The position numbers and the translations under genes were made by a program. A DNA stretch of 59,088 bases, from NCBI RefSeq assembly GCF_005889725.1, contig NZ_VCKX01000039.1, positions 1 to 59,088 on the forward strand. Reading direction: 5' to 3'. Every line of letters begins with the position of its first letter. The first letter of the stretch is position 1. The stretch is from Nonomuraea zeae. Lineage in GTDB: Bacteria; Actinomycetota; Actinomycetes; Streptosporangiales; Streptosporangiaceae. This document shows positions 27,732 through 36,115 of the stretch, in pieces. The notes under the pieces were generated by a model that did no database searches, was not told where the DNA came from, and saw nothing but the letters and a program-made list of their open reading frames with translations.

Positions 27732-29209
27732 GTCCCACACTTTACTTTCCACCAGGCCGCCGAATCCCCTGCTCCAGGCACATCCGAGGCGATCAGGAGC
27801 TCCCCTTCGACGCCGAGGTCCACAGGGGTCTCCGTCAGGTTGACCGCGCAGACGAACGACCCCCGCGAGAACACCAGCGTGCCCTCGGGCGAGTCGTGCC
27901 AGGTCAGGTCGCCGTCGATCGAGCGCCGCAGGCGCAGCGCGGCCCGGTACAGCTCCAGCGTCGAGCCCGGCACGCCCTGCTGGGCCGCCACGCTCAGCTC
28001 CGCCCACTCCGCCGGGATCGGCAGCCACGGCTCCTGCCAGCCGGACTCGCGCGTCCAGGGCAGCGGGACGCGGCAGCCGTCGCGGCCGCTGTCGGGGTCG
28101 CGCAGCCGCTGCGGGTCCTGGCACAGCTCGGCCGGCAGGTCGAGCACCTCGGGCAGGCCGAGCTCCTCGCCCTGGTAGACGTAGGCGGAGCCGGGCAGCG
28201 CGAGCGTCAGCAGCGCGGCGGCGCGGGCCCTGCGCAGGCCCGTCTCGCCGCCGCCGTAGCGGGTGACGTGCCGCTTGACGTCGTGGTTCGACAGCACCCA
28301 GGTGGTGGGCGCCCCCACGGATCCGGCCGTGGCCAGCGAGGAGTCGATCACCTCGCGCAGCCTGGCGGCGTCCCAGGGGGTGAACAGGTAGTGGAAGTTG
28401 AACGCCTGGTGCAGCTCGTCCGGCCGGACGTACATCGCCAGGCGCTCGGCCGTCGGCGCCCACGCCTCGGCCACGCCGATCCGCTCTCCGGGATAGGAGT
28501 CGAGCACGCGCCGCCAGGCCCGGTGGATCTCGTGGACGCCGTCGTTGTCGAAGAACGGCACCGGCTCGCTGCCGACCATCCTGGCCTGGTTGCCCCGGCC
28601 GATGTCGGGCAGGTCGCGCGGCTTGACCATGCCGTGCGCCACGTCCACCCGGAAGCCGTCCACGCCCAGGTCGAGCCAGAACCGCAGGATCGACTCGAAC
28701 TCCCCGCGCACCTCCTCGTTCTCCCAGTCGAGGTCGGGCTGAGCGGGGTCGAACAGGTGCAGGTACCACTGGCCGTCCGCCACCTGGGTCCACGCCGGCC
28801 CGCCGAAGATCGACTCCCAGTCGTTGGGCCGGTCGCGGAAGATGTAGCGCTCGCGGTGCTCGCCGCGCAGCGCCTGCTGGAACCAGGGGTGGGCCGAGGA
28901 GGTGTGGTTCGGGACGACGTCCACGATCACCCGCAGGCCGTGCCCGTGCGCCTCGTCGATGAGCGCCTTGGCGTCGGCGAGCGAGCCGAACAGCGGGTCG
29001 ACGTCCCGGTAGTCCGCCACGTCGTAGCCGAAGTCGGCCATCGGCGAGGTGTAGAACGGCGTCAGCCAGATCGCGTCCACGCCCAGCCCGGCCAGATAGG
29101 GCAGGCGATCGCGAACACCGATCAGGTCACCCACGCCGTCGCCGTTGCCGTCTGCGAAGCTGCGCACGTAGACCTGGTAGATCGCAGCGTTCCGCCACCA
29201 AGCGGTCAT
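27728..29209 (-). CDS. GH13 alpha-glucosidase (oligo-1,6-glucosidase/AglA-like)
   Basis: 493 aa. It hydrolyses alpha-glucosidic bonds of maltose or isomaltose oligomers in the cytoplasm; no signal peptide is seen. The GH13 regions are clear: I DVVPNHTS, II DGFRVDVAHGM (nucleophile Asp), III GVAEAW (acid/base Glu), IV LSNHDVKRH (third Asp). ATG 29209 follows GGGGGAG. It is the first gene of the operon with lacI and the PfkB kinase. It is a close paralogue of the enzyme at 53446-54939, which differs mainly at the C-terminus. Confidence 0.94.
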   Translation of the reverse strand: MTAWWRNAAIYQVYVRSFADGNGDGVGDLIGVRDRLPYLAGLGVDAIWLTPFYTSPMADFGYDVADYRDVDPLFGSLADAKALIDEAHGHGLRVIVDVVPNHTSSAHPWFQQALRGEHRERYIFRDRPNDWESIFGGPAWTQVADGQWYLHLFDPAQPDLDWENEEVRGEFESILRFWLDLGVDGFRVDVAHGMVKPRDLPDIGRGNQARMVGSEPVPFFDNDGVHEIHRAWRRVLDSYPGERIGVAEAWAPTAERLAMYVRPDELHQAFNFHYLFTPWDAARLREVIDSSLATAGSVGAPTTWVLSNHDVKRHVTRYGGGETGLRRARAAALLTLALPGSAYVYQGEELGLPEVLDLPAELCQDPQRLRDPDSGRDGCRVPLPWTRESGWQEPWLPIPAEWAELSVAAQQGVPGSTLELYRAALRLRRSIDGDLTWHDSPEGTLVFSRGSFVCAVNLTETPVDLGVEGELLIASDVPGAGDSAAWWKVKCGT

Positions 29210-29243
29210 AGTCTCCCCCCGAACGTCCCGGACTATGAAAGCC

Positions 29244-29264
29244 CTTGCCGCAAGTTTACGCAAG
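29244..29264. promoter_or_regulatory. CTTGC/GCAAG boxes between alpha-glucosidase and transporter ATPase genes
   Basis: CTTGCCGCAAG (29244-29254) and a second CGCAAG (29259-29264) lie between the divergent starts at 29209 and 29440. The same half-site recurs in the malE promoter region at 53236-53268. Probable LacI/MalR-type operator. Confidence 0.5.
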
Positions 29265-29439
29265 CCCTTCCATCAACCCCAGATCCGGAAATTTCGGTGT
29301 ACGGACACCCAAAACCCCCGACCGAAACGCCTTGGAACGAGATTCTTTATGTCAAGGGTGGACATCTAGCGTTAAGGCGCGATGTACTACCTCTTCAATC
29401 AGCCTCGTCACAGGTGACACGCGCGCAAGGTGTGAGCCC

Positions 29440-30726
29440 ATGAGCTCGGTCGTTCTTGACAAAGTGACCAAGGTGTATCCGGGCGACTACCTAGCAGTCG
29501 ACCGGCTGAGCCTCAGGGCCGAAGACGGCGAGTTCCTCGTCCTCCTCGGTCCGTCCGGATGCGGAAAGTCCACCTTGCTGCGCATGATCGCGGGCCTGGA
29601 GGAGATCACCGAAGGAGACCTCTGGCTGGACGGCCAGATGGCGAACCACCTCGCGCCCCGTGACCGTGACGTCGCCATGGTGTTCCAGAACGGCGCGCTC
29701 TACCCGCACAGGACCGTACGCGGCAACATCGCCTTCCCCCTGGAAATCGCCAAGTCCGACCCCGCATTGGTGCGCGAGCGCGTGACGGAGCTGTCCAAGG
29801 CCCTGCACATCGACGAGACCCTGGACCGCCGCCCCGGCACGCTGTCCGGCGGCCAGCGTCAGCGCGTGGCGATGGGCCGGGCGATCGTCCGGCAGCCCAA
29901 GCTGTTCCTCATGGACGAGCCGCTGTCCAACCTCGACGCCGGCATGCGGACCGAGCTGCGCATGGAGATCTCGGCGCTGGTCAGATCCCTCGGCGTCACC
30001 ACGATCTACGTGACGCACGACCAGGTCGAGGCGCTGACCCTGGCCGACAGGATCGCCATCCTGAATCGCGGGGTCTTGCAAGATGTCGGCACTCCGGCCC
30101 AGATTTACAACGATCCAGCGACGGCGTTCGTGGCCGCCTTTCTCAACTCCCAGCAGTTGAACCTGTTGGCGGCCAATGTCAGGACCCCGCAGAACCAATA
30201 TGTGATGCTCGATTTCGGCCCTCATCGGCTGACCCTGCCCTGGAGCGATCCCAGGGCGTACGCCATCTCGCAGCACACGGGCGGCCAGGTGCTGGTGGGT
30301 ATGCGGCCGGACGGGCTGGCCCCGGTGCCCGAGTCGTACGAGGGGCCGTCCTTCTACGGGCGGGTGCGGGCGCTGGAGTACCACGGGCACGAGTGGCTGG
30401 CGTACCTGGAGTGCGGCATGCCCGCCGTACCGGTGCCCGAGCCGCCGGACCCGCGCGTGCGCGTCAACGGCGAGCAGAACGGGTCGGGGAGGCTGACCAA
30501 GCTGGTGCGCCGGCTCTTCTCGCACGAGGAGCAGCAGCAGCACCAGGATCAGGAGCGGGTGGGCCAGCACCCGAACAGCGGCATCCATCGCCGCTCCGAC
30601 CTGATCGTGCGCCTGGGCAACCGGCCCATCTGGCGCGCCGGCGACGCCGCCAAGGTGGGCGTGGACCTGTCCCGGCTGATGATCTTCACCAGCGACGGCG
30701 CCCGCATCGACCCGCCCCGCCGCTGA
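29440..30726 (+). CDS. Sugar ABC transporter ATPase, MsiK/UgpC-like, with inserted segment
   Basis: 428 aa. The ATPase part (residues 1-235) has Walker A GPSGCGKST, Q-loop MVFQNGALYPH, signature LSGGQRQRV, Walker B LFLMDEPLSNLD and the switch His in YVTHDQVEA. The C-terminal TOBE region (about 240-428) is interrupted near residue 345 by some 50 residues that are hydrophilic, including SHEEQQQHQDQERVGQH. MsiK proteins (about 370-380 aa) energise several sugar importers. Since the malEFG genes at 49-53 kb have no ATPase gene, this one may serve them. It diverges from the alpha-glucosidase operon; ATG 29440 follows AAGG. Confidence 0.85.
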   Translation: MSSVVLDKVTKVYPGDYLAVDRLSLRAEDGEFLVLLGPSGCGKSTLLRMIAGLEEITEGDLWLDGQMANHLAPRDRDVAMVFQNGALYPHRTVRGNIAFPLEIAKSDPALVRERVTELSKALHIDETLDRRPGTLSGGQRQRVAMGRAIVRQPKLFLMDEPLSNLDAGMRTELRMEISALVRSLGVTTIYVTHDQVEALTLADRIAILNRGVLQDVGTPAQIYNDPATAFVAAFLNSQQLNLLAANVRTPQNQYVMLDFGPHRLTLPWSDPRAYAISQHTGGQVLVGMRPDGLAPVPESYEGPSFYGRVRALEYHGHEWLAYLECGMPAVPVPEPPDPRVRVNGEQNGSGRLTKLVRRLFSHEEQQQHQDQERVGQHPNSGIHRRSDLIVRLGNRPIWRAGDAAKVGVDLSRLMIFTSDGARIDPPRR

Positions 30727-30728
30727 GC

Positions 30729-31352
30729 TCAGAAGGTCCTCGCCACCTGGCGGGCGCGCTCGTCGGCCTGCTTGCGCTCGCTCTCGTACGAACCCGTGAG
30801 CGTGGGGTGGTGGCGGATCTCCTGGACGTCGGTGACGCCGGCCCAGCGCAGCCAGTCGCCGAAGAACGCCGACTGGAAGTCGGTCCCGAACTCGGGCCCC
30901 AGCCCGGGGCCCCACACGGCGCTGGTGTAGACGACGGCCGCGCGCTTGCCGGTCAGCAGGGGCCGGTAGCCGGTCTCCGGATGCACGTCGAAGATCATCG
31001 CAGGCTGGCTGACGACGTCGATGAACTGCTTGAGCTTGTACGGCACGCCGCCGTTCCACATGGGCACGCTGAACAGGTAGCGGTCGAAGGAGTCGAACCG
31101 GTCGAACGTCCGCACGGCCGCCGCCCACGCCTCGGCCTGCTCCCCCTCCGGCGTGCCGCCCCCGAACACCGTCATCTTCGCCCCGGCGGCGGCCGGCCCG
31201 AACTCGGGGAGAGTCCCGTCCCAGAGGTCGAAGTGGTCGACGGTGGCGCCGGGGTGCGCGGCCAGGTATTCCTCGGTGAACGTCCGTGCGATCCCCAGCG
31301 AGATCGACTCGCCTCCGCGCGGCGAGGCGGAGATGTGCAGCAGTCTGCTCAT
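30729..31352 (-). CDS. FMN-dependent NADH-azoreductase / NAD(P)H dehydrogenase
   Basis: 207 aa. The flavodoxin-like fold is shown by LLHISASPRGGESISLGIA (FMN phosphate loop), VPMWNGGVPYKLKQFIDVV (the typical P-M-x-N segment) and a central VVYTSAVWGPG. AzoR enzymes reduce quinones and azo compounds with NADH. ATG 31352 follows AAAGGA at 10 bp. Its stop lies two bases from the stop of the convergent ATPase gene. Two operator-like dyads lie upstream, but no regulator gene is adjacent. Confidence 0.88.
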   Translation of the reverse strand: MSRLLHISASPRGGESISLGIARTFTEEYLAAHPGATVDHFDLWDGTLPEFGPAAAGAKMTVFGGGTPEGEQAEAWAAAVRTFDRFDSFDRYLFSVPMWNGGVPYKLKQFIDVVSQPAMIFDVHPETGYRPLLTGKRAAVVYTSAVWGPGLGPEFGTDFQSAFFGDWLRWAGVTDVQEIRHHPTLTGSYESERKQADERARQVARTF

Positions 31353-31371
31353 GAGTGTGTGCCATCCTTTC

Positions 31372-31419
31372 CGGACTGTGGTCCGTTTGTTGTCCACGAC
31401 CATACGGACTACGGTCCGT
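31372..31419. promoter_or_regulatory. Twin CGGAC-N4-GTCCG dyads upstream of azoreductase
   Basis: CGGAC-TGTG-GTCCG is at 31372-31385 and ACGGAC-TACG-GTCCGT at 31404-31419; centres are 33 bp apart, about three helical turns. Both are perfect. They probably bind a dimeric redox or drug sensor of the HxlR, MarR or TetR type that is encoded elsewhere. Confidence 0.6.
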
Positions 31420-31798
31420 TTCGTCAATCCGAAATCGAGGCGCGCGGGCGAGGCGGGTGATCTCCAGTTCCTCGACGGCTCATCGGACGCCAGGTGCGCG
31501 TCCTGGGCTGGTGGCTCGCCCCTCGCCCCCAGGCCGAGCACTTCGCGATGATGGCGCTGCTGGACACGATGAAGGCGAGATGGAGTGAGCCGAGGTCAGG
31601 CGAGGTGGAGGGGAGGGGTGAGGCGAGCTGGGCGAAACGAGGTCGCGGGCGGGCGACGGATGCGGGGCCGGACGAGGTGCGGAGTCAGACCGAGGTGCGG
31701 GGCCAGACGAGGTGCGGGGCCAGACGAGGTGCGGGGCCAGACGAGGTGCGGGGCCAGACGGAGTACAGGGTCACCAGGCCGGGGTCACCAGGCCGGGG
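31420..31798. repeat. Gene-poor stretch with a 17-bp tandem repeat
   Basis: No convincing gene lies between the azoreductase promoter and the stop at 31799. A short reading frame near 31465-31590 (RVLGWWLAPRPQAEHFAMM) has protein-like composition and may be a gene remnant; I cannot name it. From 31692 to 31759 the unit GAGGTGCGGGGCCAGAC is repeated four times exactly, preceded by a diverged copy at about 31675. Two 14-bp copies of GGTCACCAGGCCGG follow at about 31770-31797, adjoining the end of the minus-strand gene. Confidence 0.75.
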
Positions 31799-32989
31799 TC
31801 ACGGGATCGGGGTCCAGCGGGGGCCGTCGGGGGTGTCCTCGACCGCGATGCCGCCCGCCAGCATCGCCGCCCGCAGCGCGTCCGCGTTCTCGTAGCCGCC
31901 CCGCGCGCGCAGCTCGGCCCGGAGCCCGAGGAGCGGCTCCACCAGCGCGCCCAGGCTCTGGGAGTGCCGGCTCGCCGTGGCGGCCAGCTCGCCGAGCCGG
32001 GCGATCAGCCGCCGCATGAGCTCCCTCGCCTGGTCCACGCCCCCGGCGTCCTCCTCGGTGTCCGCGGCCCACTTGACCAGCTCAGCCTCCAGGTCGAGCA
32101 CGGTTTGCGCGGCCGCCACCATGTCGGGCTCGGCGACGGCGGCCTTGAACACCTCTTCACACGAGTGGATCGTCTCCTCCAGGGTGACCTGGACGGGCGC
32201 GTCCTCCGGCGCGGGTGGCGGCGGCGCGAGCGGGCCGGCCGTGGCGCCCTCGGCCAGGCGGCGGAGCTCGGCGAGGTCCGTACGGGCGCCCGTGGGCAGG
32301 ATCGTCTGGGAGCCCGGCCGCCGGACGGTCAGGCCGCCCCGGCCCGCCACCCGCACCGACTCGGTCTCCAGGTCGATGACCAGCGCGGTGTGCTCGTCGA
32401 TGCCGAGCACCGCGGTGCCGGGCGGCAGCTCGCGCTCCATGCGCGACAGCCGGCGTTCGCCGAGATAGCAGTAGCGGGTGTCGTGGGTGCCGCCCTCGGC
32501 GTTGTCGAAGTGCGGGATCAGGACGGCCTGCAGGCCGAGCGGCTCCAGCAGGTCGATGCCCGCACGCCAGTGCGGCTCGGCCCCGACCTTGTAGATCTCG
32601 TAGACGGGCACGGTGGCCAGACCCGCCGTGCAGGCCGCCGCGGAGGCGAGGACCGTCACCCCCTCTCGCGCGCGGATCCGGGCGCGCAGGTCCCCGGCCA
32701 CACCCGAGCCGGCCCACCGATCCAGGGCGTAGGTGGGGCTGCCGGGGCCGGAGAAGACCCAGTCGGCACCGGCGATCCCGGCCGCCACCTCAACATCCAG
32801 GCCGACGCTGCGGCCGAAGTACCGGCAGGCGCGGGCGGAGATGTCGGCGGAGTTCTCCTGGAAGGCGTAGGGCGTGTCGAGCAGCACGGCCCGCGCGCCG
32901 GGGCGCAGGGTCCGGGCCGCGGCGCGGTGGATCTCGACCATGGTCGGGCTCGTCTCGCCCGATCCCATCAGAACCAGCAAACCGGGCAT
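31799..32989 (-). CDS. Peptidase-S51-like protein fused to a CysRS-type C-terminal domain
   Basis: 396 aa. Residues 1-230 look like the class I amidotransferase/peptidase S51 (cyanophycinase, peptidase E) fold: LLVLMGSGETSPTM, VFSGPGSPTYALDRW and the nucleophile-elbow region VLASAAACTAG, where the family's GxSAG is changed. Residues 290-396 are helical and end in a stretch (ENADALRAAMLAGGIAVEDTP, then DGPRW) that closely resembles the C-terminal end of cysteinyl-tRNA synthetase. A Pro-rich hinge (PLAPPPPAPEDAP) joins the parts. No catalytic synthetase domain is present. Function unknown; a tRNA- or amino-acid-linked role is only a guess. Confidence 0.65.
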   Translation of the reverse strand: MPGLLVLMGSGETSPTMVEIHRAAARTLRPGARAVLLDTPYAFQENSADISARACRYFGRSVGLDVEVAAGIAGADWVFSGPGSPTYALDRWAGSGVAGDLRARIRAREGVTVLASAAACTAGLATVPVYEIYKVGAEPHWRAGIDLLEPLGLQAVLIPHFDNAEGGTHDTRYCYLGERRLSRMERELPPGTAVLGIDEHTALVIDLETESVRVAGRGGLTVRRPGSQTILPTGARTDLAELRRLAEGATAGPLAPPPPAPEDAPVQVTLEETIHSCEEVFKAAVAEPDMVAAAQTVLDLEAELVKWAADTEEDAGGVDQARELMRRLIARLGELAATASRHSQSLGALVEPLLGLRAELRARGGYENADALRAAMLAGGIAVEDTPDGPRWTPIP

Positions 32990-33085
32990 GGATGTCGGCC
33001 TCTCTCTCGCACGCTATCGACTACAGCCCGGCCCGCCGGGGTGTTCAAGGGCGGGTTCACATATGCGTCATGAACGTACTTGCAT

Positions 33086-33565
33086 ATGGTTGGCAGTAAG
33101 TTGTTGTCGGTGACGGGAAGACACGTGGTCTCGGTTGAGACGCTCATGCTACGGGTGGGTACCGGCAATCGCTGGTCGTACCGGCATGCCATTACCCAGC
33201 CTGTGCACGGCGAGAGTCCCGACGAGGCCGCGCGGAGGCTCGGCGGGGTCGAGCCGGGTGACCGGCGGGTCGTCGTGCACTCGACGAGCTGGCGGTATGA
33301 GCCTGAGGGGCGGGTCGTGCTGACATATGCGGTGTGTCCTGATCCGGCGCCGTGGCTGCCCGCGATCGAGCTGCCGGTGCTGGAGATCGCCCGCGGCGAG
33401 GCGCCGTCGATGCCGTCACCTGACCGCGTCACCCTGGCCAATGTGGTCGCGCACGCCATCAGGCACCTGGCGTTCCTCGTGGCCGAGGACCCCGTCGTGG
33501 CTCGCGTCCTGTCCCGCCACCCCGGCATCGGCCCCGCCCTGGAGCCGGCCGGCGCGCCGGCCTGA
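33086..33565 (+). CDS. Conserved-looking hypothetical protein
   Basis: 159 aa. I do not recognise the family. The sequence is a compact soluble alpha/beta type with the stretches RRVVVHSTSWRYEPEGRVVL and LANVVAHAIRHLAFLVAEDP; the latter has two His in a helix. ATG 33086 is chosen; TTG 33080 and a GTG near 33110 are alternatives, none with a strong ribosome binding site. Its last 150 bases overlap the 3' end of the acyltransferase gene on the other strand. Confidence 0.6.
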   Translation: MVGSKLLSVTGRHVVSVETLMLRVGTGNRWSYRHAITQPVHGESPDEAARRLGGVEPGDRRVVVHSTSWRYEPEGRVVLTYAVCPDPAPWLPAIELPVLEIARGEAPSMPSPDRVTLANVVAHAIRHLAFLVAEDPVVARVLSRHPGIGPALEPAGAPA

Positions 33566-34810
33566 GACACGAAGCCCGCGGGAGGGCCGGCCTGCGGCAC
33601 CAGGCCGCCCGGCGTGCCGGCGTGCGAAGCGGCGGCCCAGTGCCTGCATGGGTTTCTCGACGTACCTGTAGGTCAGCGCGCTGGCGGCCAGGATCACGGC
33701 CACCGCCAGCGCGGCCATGGCGAGCTGGTACGGCCGTTCCGCCCGCCGCAGGTCACCGGTGATCTCCACGAAGTACTTCAGCAGCGGATGATGCACCAGG
33801 TAGAGCGAGTAGCTGACCAGCCCCAGCCAGGTGAGCACCCTGGGCAGCCGCCGCCCGCGCAACGCCATGCCGCCCGCGAACGTGGCACCGGCCAGCGCGA
33901 TCGTGGTGAACCACACGTCGGCCTGCACCCACCACCAGCCGCCTTCGACGGCCCACAGGGGCGCGATCGCGACCAGCGCCGTGGTGACCGCGACCGGCCA
34001 GAGCCGGCCGGTGCCGCGTTCCCACCGGTGGATGGCCGTCCCCGCGAACATCACCGACAGCACCGCCACCCCCAGCCACGGCACCCGGCTGCTCAGCAGC
34101 AGCAACGCCACCGCCATGAGGGCGAGCACGCAAGCTGACGCCGTACGCAGCCGGCCTTGGAGCACGCAGCCGAGCCCCACCACGAAGACCGCGCACGACA
34201 GGTACGCCGGCCACGCCCCGGCCACCACCGCCCCCGACGCGACCAGCCCGACGACCACGGAGCCGGCCGCGAACAGCATCGACAGCAGCCCGCTGCGGCC
34301 GTGTCCCCCGATCAGGAACAGCGCGGTGACCAGCAGGTAGAACACCATCTCGTACGACAGCGTCCACATCGTGTCGGCCACGCCGCCGACGCTCACGACG
34401 TCGAGCAGCATGGTCGCGTGCGCCGCCACCGCGCTCCCGTCGCGCGGCACCTCCCCGCGTACCGGCACCCACCAGGCCACGGCCAGCACGAGGACGATCA
34501 CGGCGAGGTAGAGCGGGTAGAGCCGGAACAGCCGGCTGATCCAGAACGCCCGCACGTCGCCGTGGCGTTCCAGGGAGGTGGGGATGATGTAGCCGCTGAC
34601 CAGGAAGAACACCAGGATGCCGTAGACGCCGAGGCTGAACCAGTACGGCCGCAGCTCCGGCAGGAACCAGGGCAGGAGGTGCTCGGCCACTACCGCCAGC
34701 GCGCCGAGGCCGCGAAGCGCGTCCAGCCAGGCGAGCCTGCTCGACGAGCCGGTGGGCGCGGGGACGGCGGCAGGCTGAACGGAGGCGGCTGCGGACACCC
34801 GCATCAACAT
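33416..34810 (-). CDS. Acyltransferase-3 family membrane protein
   Basis: 464 aa with about ten TM helices. The family motifs are visible: LDALRGLGALAVVAEH (active-site His after TM1) and FFLVSGYIIPTSLERHGDVRAFW followed by RLFRLYPLY. Such proteins O-acylate polysaccharides, antibiotics or lipids at the membrane. The fold ends near VEKPMQALGRRFARRH at about residue 400; the remaining 60 residues are Gly/Arg-rich and partly antisense to the gene at 33086-33565, because no earlier stop exists. Start is ATG 34810 or 34804. Confidence 0.83.
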   Translation of the reverse strand: MLMRVSAAASVQPAAVPAPTGSSSRLAWLDALRGLGALAVVAEHLLPWFLPELRPYWFSLGVYGILVFFLVSGYIIPTSLERHGDVRAFWISRLFRLYPLYLAVIVLVLAVAWWVPVRGEVPRDGSAVAAHATMLLDVVSVGGVADTMWTLSYEMVFYLLVTALFLIGGHGRSGLLSMLFAAGSVVVGLVASGAVVAGAWPAYLSCAVFVVGLGCVLQGRLRTASACVLALMAVALLLLSSRVPWLGVAVLSVMFAGTAIHRWERGTGRLWPVAVTTALVAIAPLWAVEGGWWWVQADVWFTTIALAGATFAGGMALRGRRLPRVLTWLGLVSYSLYLVHHPLLKYFVEITGDLRRAERPYQLAMAALAVAVILAASALTYRYVEKPMQALGRRFARRHAGRPGAAGRPSRGLRVSGRRAGRLQGGADAGVAGQDASHDGVLGHEERQVPDGVRDHIGQGDAVR

Positions 34811-34864
34811 ACCCGTATCGGTGCAAGTGATGCGGCTGGTTATCCGGGAAGCGGCGTTCCCCGT

Positions 34865-36049
34865 CTACCGGGTGCGGTGGGCGGTCAGGGAGGCGTGGTG
34901 GTCGGCGTTCGGAGGTCCGTCCGGATCGGTGTGCACGGTGGCCGCCCGCAGGCGGGCCAGGTCGTGGATGAGCCGGTGCTCCGCCTCCACCGCCACCGCG
35001 TGCGCGTCCACGACCGACATGTCGTGATCCACGAGGATCTCCACCTCGGCGTGGAGGGTGTGCCCGATCCAGCGCAGCCGTACGGAGCCGACGCGGCGGA
35101 CGCCCTCGACCCTGGCCAGGATCTGTTCCGCGGCGTCCACGAGGGCGGGGTCCACGGCGTCCATGAGGCGGTGGTAGATCTCGCGGGCCGCGTCCCGCAG
35201 GACGAAGCAGATGGCCACGGTGATCAGCAGGCCCACGACGGGGTCGGCGATCGGGAAGCCGAGCGCCGCGCCGCCCGCGCCCAGCAGGACGGCCAGCGAG
35301 GTGAAGCCGTCGGTTCTGGCGTGCAGGCCGTCGGCCACCAGGGCGGCCGAGCCGATCTCCCTGCCGACCTTGATCCGGTAGCGGGCCACCCACTCGTTGC
35401 CGAGGAACCCGATCAGCGCGGCGGCCGCCACCCACCCGACGGCGCGGATGTCCTGGGGGTCGAGCAGCCGCTTGACCGCCTCGTACCCGGCCAGGGCGGC
35501 CGAGGCGGTGATGATCAGGACGATGACGATGCCCGCGAGGTCCTCCGCCCGGCCGTAACCGTAGGTGAAGCGGCGGTTGGCGGCGCGGCGGCCGAGCGAG
35601 AACGCGATCGCCAGCGGGACGGCCGTGAGGGCGTCGGCCACGTTGTGCAGGGTGTCGCCGAGCAGCGCGACCGAGCCGGAGGCGACCACGATCACCGCCT
35701 GGACGGCGGCGGTGAACATCAGGACGGCGAAGGAGATGCCTAGGACGCGCATGCCGCGACTGCTGGTCTCCAGAGCGGTGTCGGTCTTGGTGGCGCTGTC
35801 GTGGCTGTGCGGGGTCAGAGCGTGAAACGCACGCCCGAAGAACGCCTTCACGCCACCGCGACGAGCCCCGTCCGCGGCGTGCCCGTGCCCGTGCCCATGG
35901 CCGTGGTCGTGCCCGTGGCCGTCCGCGTCCTGTGCGTGCGCGTCCTGTGCGTGTGCGTCGGCGTCGGGTCCGGGGTGCCCGTCTCCGCCGCCGGCGCCGT
36001 CTCCATGGGGCCGGTGCGGCGCCGGAGTGGAATCCCGCTGATCAGACAT
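34865..36049 (-). CDS. Cation diffusion facilitator (CzcD/ZitB-like metal efflux)
   Basis: 394 aa. The N-terminal 60 residues are rich in His and Asp (HGHDHGHGHGHGH), a likely metal-binding tail. Six TM helices follow, with the metal-site motifs DTLHNVADAL in TM2 and DGLHARTDGF in TM5, then a cytoplasmic ferredoxin-like domain (LRWIGHTLHAEVEILVDHD). It exports zinc or similar divalent ions by proton antiport. ATG 36049 follows a GGGGG-rich site. No metal sensor gene is next to it. Confidence 0.92.
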   Translation of the reverse strand: MSDQRDSTPAPHRPHGDGAGGGDGHPGPDADAHAQDAHAQDADGHGHDHGHGHGHGHAADGARRGGVKAFFGRAFHALTPHSHDSATKTDTALETSSRGMRVLGISFAVLMFTAAVQAVIVVASGSVALLGDTLHNVADALTAVPLAIAFSLGRRAANRRFTYGYGRAEDLAGIVIVLIITASAALAGYEAVKRLLDPQDIRAVGWVAAAALIGFLGNEWVARYRIKVGREIGSAALVADGLHARTDGFTSLAVLLGAGGAALGFPIADPVVGLLITVAICFVLRDAAREIYHRLMDAVDPALVDAAEQILARVEGVRRVGSVRLRWIGHTLHAEVEILVDHDMSVVDAHAVAVEAEHRLIHDLARLRAATVHTDPDGPPNADHHASLTAHRTR

Positions 36050-36115
36050 GGCACCCCCTCACTTACCCAACTCATCCCCGCCGAGCACCTGTCCACGCCG
36101 CCGCCGGCCCGGCCG

